Shown here in pieces: positions 1-6,942 of a stretch of DNA of 64,000 nt; position 1 is the stretch's first letter, and the number at the start of each line of letters is the position of its first letter. This stretch comes from Bordetella petrii. GTDB taxonomy: Bacteria > Pseudomonadota > Gammaproteobacteria > Burkholderiales > Burkholderiaceae_B. Position numbers and translations under genes: made by a program. The notes beneath the pieces are model-generated. The model saw only the letters and a program-made list of their open reading frames with translations, was not told the origin of the DNA and did not search any database. The stretch spans positions 1,693,698 to 1,757,697 of the forward strand of contig NZ_JAFMZZ010000001.1 in assembly GCF_017356245.1 (NCBI RefSeq), read 5' to 3'.

Positions 1-154
1 GCACCGGGCTGCGCGCCGCGAAGGCGGCCGACAGGGCGGCGCCCACCGCGTCTTCCGGGGCCAGCGTGGAACGGGCGATGACGCCATCCAGATTCAGGCG
101 GATATCTTTGGCCCAATCCGGCAGCTGTTCTTTGATCGCTGAAAGGAATTCCAT
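1..154 (-). CDS. ahpD: AhpD alkylhydroperoxidase, N-terminal part (runs off the left edge)
   Basis: Only the first 51 residues are in the window. They begin MEFLSAIKEQLPDWAKDI and match the AhpD N-terminus, an all-helical domain preceding the CxxC active site, which lies outside the window. AhpD is a thiol-disulfide reductase that re-reduces AhpC, taking the place of AhpF in organisms with a mycobacterial-type pair. It lies 55 bp downstream of ahpC on the same strand, so the two are probably cotranscribed. The start ATG (152-154) has only a weak GGTAAA ribosome site. Identification rests on the N-terminus plus the ahpC context. Confidence 0.85.
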   Translation of the reverse strand, partial: MEFLSAIKEQLPDWAKDIRLNLDGVIARSTLAPEDAVGAALSAAFAARSPV

Positions 155-209
155 AGTTTTTACCTATAATCTGGAGCAGGAAAGGCCCGGACGAACCGGG
201 CCGGGGGTA

Positions 210-758
210 TTACAGCGTCGCGCCGCCCACGGTGCGGTTGCACGGGCAGAGCTCATCGGTTTGCAGGCCGTCGAGCAGGCGCAGCACTTCTTCGGGGTTG
301 CGGCCGACGTTCAGGTTGTTCACCGACACGTGCTGGATGGTGTTGTCCGGGTCGACGATGAACGTGGCGCGCAGGGCGACGCCTTCGTTCTTGTCGCGCA
401 CGCCGAGCTGGTCAACCAGCGAACCGGTGGTGTCGCCGAATTGATAGTGACCCAGCTTGTTCAGGTCGGGGTGCTCGCGGCGCCAGGCCAGCTTGACGAA
501 TTCGTTGTCGACCGAACCGCCCAGCAGGACGGCGTCGCGGTCTTCGAAATCTTTGGCCAGCTTGTTGAAGCCGACGATTTCGGTGGGGCAGACGAACGTG
601 AAGTCTTTCGGGTAGAAGTAGATCACCTTCCACTTGCCGGGAAACGAGCTTTCGGTGATGTCTTCGAACGCCGAAACGCCGTTTTCTTCGTGCTGGTTGA
701 AGCCGGGTTTGACGCCGGTGACCTTGAAGGGCTCGAGTTTATCGCCAACAGTTTTCAT
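210..758 (-). CDS. ahpC: AhpC peroxiredoxin
   Basis: 182-residue 2-Cys peroxiredoxin that reduces hydrogen peroxide, organic peroxides and peroxynitrite in the cytoplasm. The peroxidatic cysteine is C57 in FVCPTE. Two C-terminal cysteines, C171 and C173 (LCPCNRTVGG), give the three-cysteine arrangement known from AhpC enzymes that work with AhpD rather than AhpF, which fits the ahpD gene that follows. The start is supported by a GGGAGT ribosome site. A promoter with good -35 and -10 boxes lies immediately upstream, inside the 3' end of risS. OxyR control is usual for this family but no clear OxyR site was identified. Confidence 0.97.
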   Translation of the reverse strand: MKTVGDKLEPFKVTGVKPGFNQHEENGVSAFEDITESSFPGKWKVIYFYPKDFTFVCPTEIVGFNKLAKDFEDRDAVLLGGSVDNEFVKLAWRREHPDLNKLGHYQFGDTTGSLVDQLGVRDKNEGVALRATFIVDPDNTIQHVSVNNLNVGRNPEEVLRLLDGLQTDELCPCNRTVGGATL

Positions 759-808
759 GAGTACTCCCGTAGTTGTTGGGTGGATGAAGGCACTGCCTCA
801 AACCCCAA

Positions 809-837
809 ATTCTACGCTATTGGCTATCGCTGTCTAA
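809..837 (-). promoter_or_regulatory. Candidate sigma-70 promoter of ahpCD, overlapping the end of risS
   Basis: Reading leftward, TTAGAC (832-837), a 17-base spacer and TAGAAT (809-814) match the -35 and -10 consensus. The predicted start of transcription near 802 gives an untranslated leader of about 44 bases before ahpC. The boxes lie within or just past the last codons of risS (stop 817-819), in a clearly AT-rich patch. Confidence 0.6.
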
Positions 838-2259
838 TTGATAATTTCTAAATTTGGCTTTGGGGATCTCTATGCGCGCGGTCAGTCCGCCGCCGGGCCG
901 CGCCAGCATTTTCAGCGAGCCGCCCACGTGCTTGAGCAGGCGCTCGACGATGGCCAGGCCCAGGCCGGCGCCGCTGACGCCGGTGCGGGCGGCCTCGCCG
1001 CGCGAGAACGGCCGCAGCAGGCGGTCGACCTCTTCGGGCGCGATGCCGGGCCCGCGGTCGGACACTTCGATGACCAGGGTGCTGCCCTCGGCATGCAGGC
1101 TCATGCTCAGATGCGCCTGGCCGTCGGTAGAGCGGCCGTAGCGGCGGGCGTTTTCGATCAGGTTGCTGACCACCCGTTTCAGGTCCAGGGCGGTAATGCG
1201 GGCGCGCAGGCCCGGCTCGATGGCCGCGTCGAGCTCGCCTCCCATGGAGGCGGTGTGGCTGCGTTCGCGCTCGTACAGGTCGGCCAGCACGGCCGAGATG
1301 TCGGTGGCCATTTGCGGCAGGGTGCCGGCCGGGCGGGCGTATTCCATCAACTGCCCGATGCTGTGGTCGATTTGCCCGAGGTCTTCGTCGATGGCCTGCC
1401 GGGCGTCTTCCGAGACGCCGCTCATTTCGATTTCCAGGCGCATGCGCGCCAGCGGCGTGCGCAGGTCGTGCGAAATGCCGGCCAGCATCAGTTCGCGGTC
1501 GGCCTCGGTTTGCCGCAGGTCTTTGGCCATGCGGTTGAATGATGCGTTCAGGTCGCGGATTTCGAGCGGCCCCTGCTCGGGCAGGGGGGCCGGCGTCTCG
1601 CCGCGCGACAGCACCTGCGCGGCCCGCGCCAGGCGCGACAGCGGCCGGTTGACGAACCCCACGCTGACCGCGGCGCCCACCAGCGACAGCAGCAGGGCGG
1701 TGGCGCCCCAACCCAGCCATTCGATGCCGCCGGTCAGGCCGATCTGTTCCCGTTCGAAGACCAGCCAGTACAGGTCCTGGTTGATCTGGAAGCTGACCCA
1801 GAAGCCCGGTACCTGGTTCACCCCCCAGGAAATCTGGGTTTCGGGGCCGAACCGGGTACGTATGTGCTGGGCGACCCGCTGCCAGTAGTTGTCGTCGGGC
1901 AGGGCTTCGGTGAAGTCGGTGACTTCGCGCGGATAGACCTGGATGCCTTCGTTGGTGGCCAGGTCGAGCAGCAGTTTGCTGCGCTCGGCGTCGTTGGAAT
2001 AGATGAGGGCCGTGCGCGTGATGTTGACGGCCGTGATGACCCGCTGCGCCATCTGGTTGGCGCGCGGGCCCAGCTCCATGCTGAAGAACACCTGCAGCCA
2101 GGCGCCCAGGCTGACCAGCATCAGGGCGGCCAGCAGCAGGAAAGTACGGCCGAACAGACCCAGCCTGAGGCGTGAGGTCAGGTTCCGGAATATCTTGCGC
2201 AAGCTGGGCACGAGACGTCGCTCTTGCCCCGGTCGGGCGGGATGATCAGCTACCGCCAT
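817..2259 (-). CDS. risS: RisS sensor histidine kinase (EnvZ-type)
   Basis: 480-residue inner-membrane sensor kinase, cognate to RisA. Order: cytoplasmic N-tail, first membrane segment about 38-60, periplasmic sensor loop of about 120 residues, second segment about 180-202, HAMP domain, then the HisKA domain with phosphoacceptor H264 in the motif GISHDLRTPL. The ATP-binding N box (NLIENARRYG) and the G boxes DRGPGI and GAGLGLAIV are all present, so the kinase looks intact; in B. pertussis the orthologue is known to be disrupted. Its ATG overlaps the last 14 bases of risA, showing translational coupling. The last dozen codons are AT-rich and contain the -35 region of ahpC. Confidence 0.94.
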   Translation of the reverse strand: MAVADHPARPGQERRLVPSLRKIFRNLTSRLRLGLFGRTFLLLAALMLVSLGAWLQVFFSMELGPRANQMAQRVITAVNITRTALIYSNDAERSKLLLDLATNEGIQVYPREVTDFTEALPDDNYWQRVAQHIRTRFGPETQISWGVNQVPGFWVSFQINQDLYWLVFEREQIGLTGGIEWLGWGATALLLSLVGAAVSVGFVNRPLSRLARAAQVLSRGETPAPLPEQGPLEIRDLNASFNRMAKDLRQTEADRELMLAGISHDLRTPLARMRLEIEMSGVSEDARQAIDEDLGQIDHSIGQLMEYARPAGTLPQMATDISAVLADLYERERSHTASMGGELDAAIEPGLRARITALDLKRVVSNLIENARRYGRSTDGQAHLSMSLHAEGSTLVIEVSDRGPGIAPEEVDRLLRPFSRGEAARTGVSGAGLGLAIVERLLKHVGGSLKMLARPGGGLTARIEIPKAKFRNYQLDSDSQ

Positions 2260-2980
2260 CCGGGACGAATACGTAGCCCAATCCCCAGACCGTCTGGATG
2301 AACACCGGCTTGGACGGGTTGGGTTCGATCAGCTTGCGCAGACGCGAAATTTGCACGTCCAGGCTGCGATCGAAGGCTTCGTATTCGCGGCCGCGGGCCA
2401 GTTCCATCAGTTTGTCGCGGGACAGGGGGATCTTGGGGTGGCGTGCGAACACCTTCAGGACCGAGAACTCGCCGGTGGTGATGGGCACCTGTTCGCCGTT
2501 GCGCGTGAGCGTGCGGGTGGACAGGTTGAGCACGTACGGCCCGAAAGCGATGGATTCGTTTTCCTGGCTGGGCGCGCCCGGGTGTTCTTCGGTGCCGCGG
2601 CGGCGCAGGATGGCGTTGATGCGGGCCAGCAGTTCACGCGGGTTGAACGGCTTGGACAGGTAGTCGTCGGCGCCCATTTCGAGGCCCACGATGCGGTCGA
2701 TTTCTTCGGCCTTGGCCGTGAGCATGATGATGGGCGTGTTGTCGTGGCCCCCGCGCAGGCGGCGGCAGATCGACAGGCCGTCTTCGCCCGGCAGCATCAG
2801 GTCGAGCACCAGCAGGTCGAAGTGTTCGCGCTGCCAGAGCTTGCCCATTTCCTTGGCGTCTTCGGCGACGAAGACGTTGAACCCTTGTTCCGACAAGTAG
2901 CGGCGCAGCAGGTCGCGCAGGCGCGGGTCGTCGTCGACGACGAGGATCTTGCGGATGGGATTGGTGTTTTGCGTGTTCAT
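2246..2980 (-). CDS. risA: RisA response regulator (OmpR family)
   Basis: 244-residue DNA-binding response regulator. The receiver domain (about 10-125) has the acidic pocket DDD at 16-18, phosphoacceptor D60 (LVLDLMLPGEDG) and K110 (LSKPF). The C-terminal OmpR/PhoB winged helix (about 145-240) ends with the typical VWGLGYVFVPD. RisA is phosphorylated by RisS and controls stress and virulence genes in Bordetella. First gene of a two-gene operon with risS. The ribosome site before ATG 2978-2980 is weak. Divergent from tsaB-rimI across 129 bp. Confidence 0.95.
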   Translation of the reverse strand: MNTQNTNPIRKILVVDDDPRLRDLLRRYLSEQGFNVFVAEDAKEMGKLWQREHFDLLVLDLMLPGEDGLSICRRLRGGHDNTPIIMLTAKAEEIDRIVGLEMGADDYLSKPFNPRELLARINAILRRRGTEEHPGAPSQENESIAFGPYVLNLSTRTLTRNGEQVPITTGEFSVLKVFARHPKIPLSRDKLMELARGREYEAFDRSLDVQISRLRKLIEPNPSKPVFIQTVWGLGYVFVPDGGS

Positions 2981-3031
2981 GGCCGGAAATGTAACAGTGA
3001 CAAGAACCAGCGGCTAGTGCCTATTCACAAG

Positions 3032-3060
3032 ATATTACACATTGCGAAGTAAGGTTGAAA
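3032..3060 (-). promoter_or_regulatory. Candidate risAS promoter
   Basis: Reading leftward, TTTCAA (3055-3060), a 17-base spacer and TAATAT (3032-3037). The -10 box is good and the -35 poor, so an activator may be needed. The leader would be about 45 bases. Confidence 0.4.
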
Positions 3061-3067
3061 TCCCCCG

Positions 3068-3082
3068 TTTCCCCTGGGGAAA
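3068..3082. promoter_or_regulatory. 15-bp palindrome between risA and tsaB
   Basis: TTTCCCC-T-GGGGAAA, perfect 7-base arms around one central base, upstream of the risA -35 box and 28 bp before the tsaB start. A TACAAT hexamer at 3096-3101 could be a -10 box for tsaB. The palindrome looks like a dimeric regulator site; no protein can be named. Confidence 0.35.
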
Positions 3083-3109
3083 GTCGTTGATTTCGTACAA
3101 TCTGCCGCT

Positions 3110-4345
3110 ATGGATTTGAACCTGCTGGCCCTCGAGACCTCTTCCTCGCGTTGCGGGGTGGCCCTTTTGCGCGCGACGCCCGCCGGCGCCGTGGTCAGCG
3201 TGCTGGAGCACGACGGCGCCCAGGAGCACGCCGAGCGCCTGCTGCCCATGGCCGGCGAGCTGCTGGCCCAGGCGGGCCTGGCGCCCGGCGACCTGCATGC
3301 GGTGGCGTTCGGCCAGGGGCCGGGCGGCTTCACCGGGCTGCGGGTGGCGTGCGGGGTGGCGCAGGGCATGGGCCTGGCCCTGCAGGTGCCGGTGGTGCCG
3401 GTGGTGTCCCACCTGGCGGTGGCCGAACAGGCGCAGGCCGGGCCGGGCGATATCGTGGTGGTGGCCCTGGACGCGCGCATGAACGAGGTCTATCTGGCGG
3501 TCTACGAACGCGGCGCGGATCCCGCCGCGCCCTGGCTGACGCGCCAGGCACCGATGCTGATCGCCGCCGGCGAGGCGGTGGCCTGGGCGGCCCACCACCT
3601 GCCGGCCTGGTCGGCGCTTGCCCCGTGCGTGGCGGGCGACGCCTGGGACGTGTACGCCGCCGACATGGCCGTGCCGGCCGGCTGGCGCCGCAGCGCCGCC
3701 CAGCGGCCGCAGGCCGGCGCGGTGGCGCAGCTGGCGCGGCTGGCGTGGCTGCGCGGCGAGGCGGTGGCGCCCGAGCTGGCGGCGCCGCTGTATGTGCGGG
3801 ACAAGGTTGCGTTCACCACTGCCGAGCGCGAACTGGGGCAGGGCGGCAACCCCAAGGCGGCGCCCGCCTGGCCGCCCGCGGGGCCCGTGCTGGCTGCCAT
3901 GGCCGAGGCCGACCTGGACGAGGTGGCGGCGCTGGAAGCGCAAGTACAGGCGTTTCCCTGGACCCGCGGCAATTTCGCCGACGCCCTGGCGGCGGGCTAC
4001 GAGGCCAGGGTGCTGCGCCAGGATGGCCGGCTGGCCGGGTTCTGCGTGGCCATGCTGGCGCCCGATGTGGCGCACCTGCTGGTGATTGCGGTGGCCCGCT
4101 CGCGCCACCGCCAGGGGCTGGGCACCCAATTGATCGACTGGTGCGAGCAGTGCGCGCGCCAGCGCGGCCTGCCGGCCCTGCTGCTCGAAGTGCGGCCGTC
4201 CAACCGGGCGGCGCTGGCGTTCTATGAGCGCCGCGGCTTCCAGCGCATCGGCATGCGGCGGGGCTATTATCCGGCAGGCAAGGGCCAGCGCGAGGATGCG
4301 CTGGTCATGCAGAAAACCCTTGTCCGCGACGGAGGCCAGCCATGA
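3110..4345 (+). CDS. tsaB: TsaB-RimI fusion protein: tRNA t6A partner subunit joined to ribosomal-protein alanine acetyltransferase
   Basis: 411 residues with two domains normally made by separate genes. Residues 1 to about 245 are TsaB: the start LLALETSSSRCGVALL and the FGQGPGGFTGLRVACG motif are characteristic; TsaB is the dimerisation partner of TsaD for threonylcarbamoylation of A37 in tRNAs reading ANN codons. Residues about 260-405 are a GNAT acetyltransferase of RimI type, with the acetyl-CoA motif RHRQGLGTQL and the FYERRGF signature; RimI acetylates the N-terminal alanine of ribosomal protein S18. The junction reads straight through with no stop or frameshift. The TGA overlaps the ATG of the next gene. 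Confidence 0.93.
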   Translation: MDLNLLALETSSSRCGVALLRATPAGAVVSVLEHDGAQEHAERLLPMAGELLAQAGLAPGDLHAVAFGQGPGGFTGLRVACGVAQGMGLALQVPVVPVVSHLAVAEQAQAGPGDIVVVALDARMNEVYLAVYERGADPAAPWLTRQAPMLIAAGEAVAWAAHHLPAWSALAPCVAGDAWDVYAADMAVPAGWRRSAAQRPQAGAVAQLARLAWLRGEAVAPELAAPLYVRDKVAFTTAERELGQGGNPKAAPAWPPAGPVLAAMAEADLDEVAALEAQVQAFPWTRGNFADALAAGYEARVLRQDGRLAGFCVAMLAPDVAHLLVIAVARSRHRQGLGTQLIDWCEQCARQRGLPALLLEVRPSNRAALAFYERRGFQRIGMRRGYYPAGKGQREDALVMQKTLVRDGGQP

Positions 4346-4461
4346 GCCCGCCGGGCCGCCCCAAGGGCGAATACCGGAGTGCGCAGCATGAAGGTCAACC
4401 AACGAGCCCGCCGGGCCGCCCCAAGGGCGAATACCGGAGTGCGCAGCATGAAGGTCAACCA
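4342..4461 (+). repeat. Two tandem 60-bp repeat units inserted at the start of the uracil-DNA glycosylase gene
   Basis: Copies at 4342-4401 and 4402-4461 differ at one base (T in the first ATG, C at 4403). A third, partial start of the unit (ATGAGCCCG) follows at 4462. Each unit is a multiple of three, encodes SPPGRPKGEYRSAQHEGQP in frame, and ends with GAAGGTCAACC followed by A(T/C)G, so it carries its own ribosome site and, in all but the middle copy, a start codon. Removing both copies exactly would leave a normal ATGA stop/start overlap behind the GGAGG ribosome site. I recall similar peptides at the N-termini of unrelated proteins in related betaproteobacteria (from memory, not checked). 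Confidence 0.9.
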
Positions 4462-5340
4462 ATGAGCCCGACGGACGCCGCGCCGACGGCGCCCCGCATC
4501 AACGCGCTGCAGAAGTTCTGGCTGCGCGAGATCGGCATCGAAAAAACCTGGCTGCAGGCGGCCGAGCCGCCGCCGGCGGCGCCTGCCCGGCCGGCCGCCG
4601 CGCCGGCCGTGGCCGCGGCTCCAGAGGCGCCGGTGGCGCAGGCCGCCCCGACAGCGCCGGCGGCCCGCGCCGTTGCGGACGCGGCGCCCGCTGCGTCGCC
4701 GCGCCCGGCGGCGCGCCCCGCCGCGGCCGCGCCCGCCGCGCGCGCGCAGCCGGCGCCGGAGGCGCAGCCGGTGGTGGCCGCCCACGATTTCGACGCGCTG
4801 CGCGAGCAGGTTGTCCAGTGCACGGCCTGCGGCCTGTGCAACGGCCGCCGCCATGCGGTGTTCGGCATGGGGGCCCGCCCGGCGCGCTGGATGGTGGTGG
4901 GCGAAGCTCCCGGCGAGCAGGAAGACCGCCAGGGCCTGCCCTTTGTGGGAAGGTCGGGCCAGTTGCTGGACGCCATGCTGGCGGCGGTGGGCCTGAGCCG
5001 CGAAAAAGACGTCTTCATTGCCAATGTCATCAAGTGCCGCCCGCCCGGCAACCGCAATCCCAAGCCGGAAGAAATCGCGGCCTGCAGCCCATACCTGATG
5101 CGGCAGATCGAGCTGTTGAAGCCCGAACGCATCCTGGTGCTGGGCCGCTTCGCCGCCCAGACCCTGCTGGGCACCGACGCCACCATCGGCAGCCTGCGGG
5201 GGCGCCGGCACACGCTGGCGGCCGACGACGGGCGCAGCATTCCGGTGGTGGTCAGCTATCACCCGGCCTATCTGCTGCGCAGCCCGGTCGAAAAGGCGCG
5301 CGCCTGGCAGGATCTGCGCCTGGCCATGGCGCTGGGCTGA
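4342..5340 (+). CDS. Uracil-DNA glycosylase, family 4 (iron-sulfur type)
   Basis: 332 residues. Excises uracil from DNA as the first step of base excision repair. Residues 1-41 come from the tandem repeat; 52-72 (INALQKFWLREIGIEKTWLQA) look like the native N-terminus; 75-145 is an Ala/Pro-rich linker; the catalytic domain follows. Iron-sulfur ligands are probably C160, C163, C232 and C248. The active-site motif GEAPGEQED is at 187-195 and the SYHPAYLLR motif near the end. Two starts are possible: ATG 4342 (GGAGG site, four-base overlap with the previous stop) and ATG 4462 (GAAGG site inside the repeat). I infer 4462 is the ancestral start codon displaced by the repeat. Confidence 0.92.
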   Translation: MSPPGRPKGEYRSAQHEGQPTSPPGRPKGEYRSAQHEGQPMSPTDAAPTAPRINALQKFWLREIGIEKTWLQAAEPPPAAPARPAAAPAVAAAPEAPVAQAAPTAPAARAVADAAPAASPRPAARPAAAAPAARAQPAPEAQPVVAAHDFDALREQVVQCTACGLCNGRRHAVFGMGARPARWMVVGEAPGEQEDRQGLPFVGRSGQLLDAMLAAVGLSREKDVFIANVIKCRPPGNRNPKPEEIAACSPYLMRQIELLKPERILVLGRFAAQTLLGTDATIGSLRGRRHTLAADDGRSIPVVVSYHPAYLLRSPVEKARAWQDLRLAMALG

Positions 5341-5366
5341 GCCCCGCCGGCCACGGGCCGGGGGTT

Positions 5367-6680
5367 TCAGTGAGGCGTCTTGAGCGCCTGGCCGTGGCCG
5401 GTCTGGCCGATCTGTTCGTGCAGCGCCGGGTCGGCCGACATGTTGCGGCGGCTCCAGCGCATGAAGATGATCATCAGCACCGCCACCAGCAGGCCGAACA
5501 GCACGATGATGGTGTTGATGGCCATGTCCAGCCACAGCAGCACGGTATACACCGCCACCATCAGCAGGATGTTGAGCTGCTCGTTGAAGTTCTGCACGGC
5601 GATGGAATGGCCGGCCGACAGCAGCACGTGGCCCCGATGCTGCAGTAGGGCATTCATGGGCACCACGAAGAAGCCGGCCAGGCCGCCGGTGATCAGCAGC
5701 AGGATGTAGACGCTCCAGGTCGAGTGCACCAGGGGCATCAGCAGCACCACCAGGCCCATCGCCACGCCCACCGGCAGCACGCACAGCGCCTTGCGCAGCG
5801 GGATGCGGCCGGCCAGGATCGAGCCGGCCACGGTGCCCAGGGCGGCCACGCCCATCAGTATCGACGATTCATCGAGCCGGTAGCCCAGGTGGCGGCGGCC
5901 CCATTCGATGACGATCAGCTGCAGCACCGCGCCGGCGCCCCAGAACAGCGTGGTGACCGCCAGCGAGATCTGGCCCAGCTTGTCGTGCCACAGCACGCGC
6001 ACGTAGCTGGCGAAGGTCAGGGTCAGGCGCACCGGGTTTTTCTGCTGGGGGGGATAGCGCACGTGCGTATGGGGAATCAGCAGGTTGCAGAGCGCGGCCA
6101 GCAGGTAGACGAAGGCGATCACCAGAATGGCGGCCTCGGCCGGCGTGCGCACCAGCAGGCCGATATGGGCGTGCTTGAGCAGCAGCGCCGAGGCCGCCGG
6201 CGAGATCAGCACCCCGCCCAGCACCGTGCCCAGGATGATGGAAAACACGGTCAGGCCCTCGATCCAGCTGTTGCCCTTGACCAGCATGTCGGGCGGCAGC
6301 ATCTCGGTGACGATGCCGTACTTGGCCGGCGAATAGGCCGCCGCGCCCACGCCCACCAGGCCATAGGCGGCGCACACCAGGTAGGTCTGGTGGGTGGCCG
6401 GAATGCCCAGGTTGGCGTACATGAACATCAGCAGACAGCCGGTCACCTTGAGCGCGTTGGTGGCGAACATCACGCGCCCCTTGGGGAAGGAGTCGGCCAG
6501 CGCGCCCACGAAGGCCGCCAGCACCACGTAGGCCAGGGCGAACGACCACTTCATCACGGGAGCCATCCAGTCGGGGCCGTGCAGTTCCAGTATCAGGGCG
6601 ATCGCCGCGATGAATAGCGCGTTGTCTGCCAGGGACGAGAAGGCCTGCGCAGCCATGACCAGATAGAACCCGCGTTTCAA
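5367..6680 (-). CDS. lplT: LplT lysophospholipid transporter (MFS)
   Basis: About 437 residues with 12 predicted membrane helices; flips lysophospholipids inward for re-acylation. The N-terminus from the TTG at 6678-6680, KRGFYLVMAAQAFSSLADN, is the typical LplT beginning and is preceded by GGGGA, so TTG is preferred; an ATG at 6717-6719 would add 13 residues without a ribosome site. The usual acyltransferase partner gene aas is not adjacent. It converges with the glycosylase gene; the 26-bp gap contains a GC-rich imperfect hairpin (about 5342-5366) but no U-tract. Confidence 0.88.
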   Translation of the reverse strand: MKRGFYLVMAAQAFSSLADNALFIAAIALILELHGPDWMAPVMKWSFALAYVVLAAFVGALADSFPKGRVMFATNALKVTGCLLMFMYANLGIPATHQTYLVCAAYGLVGVGAAAYSPAKYGIVTEMLPPDMLVKGNSWIEGLTVFSIILGTVLGGVLISPAASALLLKHAHIGLLVRTPAEAAILVIAFVYLLAALCNLLIPHTHVRYPPQQKNPVRLTLTFASYVRVLWHDKLGQISLAVTTLFWGAGAVLQLIVIEWGRRHLGYRLDESSILMGVAALGTVAGSILAGRIPLRKALCVLPVGVAMGLVVLLMPLVHSTWSVYILLLITGGLAGFFVVPMNALLQHRGHVLLSAGHSIAVQNFNEQLNILLMVAVYTVLLWLDMAINTIIVLFGLLVAVLMIIFMRWSRRNMSADPALHEQIGQTGHGQALKTPH

Positions 6681-6942
6681 AAGTGAATCCCCGGTGGCTG
6701 CCGCAATGTGCCGCAGCATTGAAAAACGTGTTTCGTATGGAAAAAAGTGTCAGCGAGTATAGCGTCCGGCATCCAGGGCAAGGGTTTTTACGCGCTTCGA
6801 GGGGGGCGGACCGCCGGTGGGCCGGCCGGCCGCCTGGGGTATCATACGATCCGCATCTACCGGCCCCCGGGGGCCGTCTGCAATCCGTGCGGCAGGTCCG
6901 TTCAACGCCTTTCGTTCAACCCCACCCGTCCGTCATCGTACT
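6681..6942. other. Divergent intergenic region between lplT and smc
   Basis: 262 bp holding both 5' regions. An isolated TATCAT at 6840-6845 could serve as a -10 box for smc, but no convincing -35 accompanies it. No gene or strong inverted repeat seen. Confidence 0.4.

Noticed and set aside
817..2259. risS as a pseudogene, as in B. pertussis
   Set aside because: The frame is intact and H264, N and G boxes are all present.
3035..5784. Minus-strand frames running through the 60-bp repeats (475 and 505 codons)
   Set aside because: They run antisense to tsaB-rimI and the glycosylase. They show only that the repeat unit is open in reverse frames.
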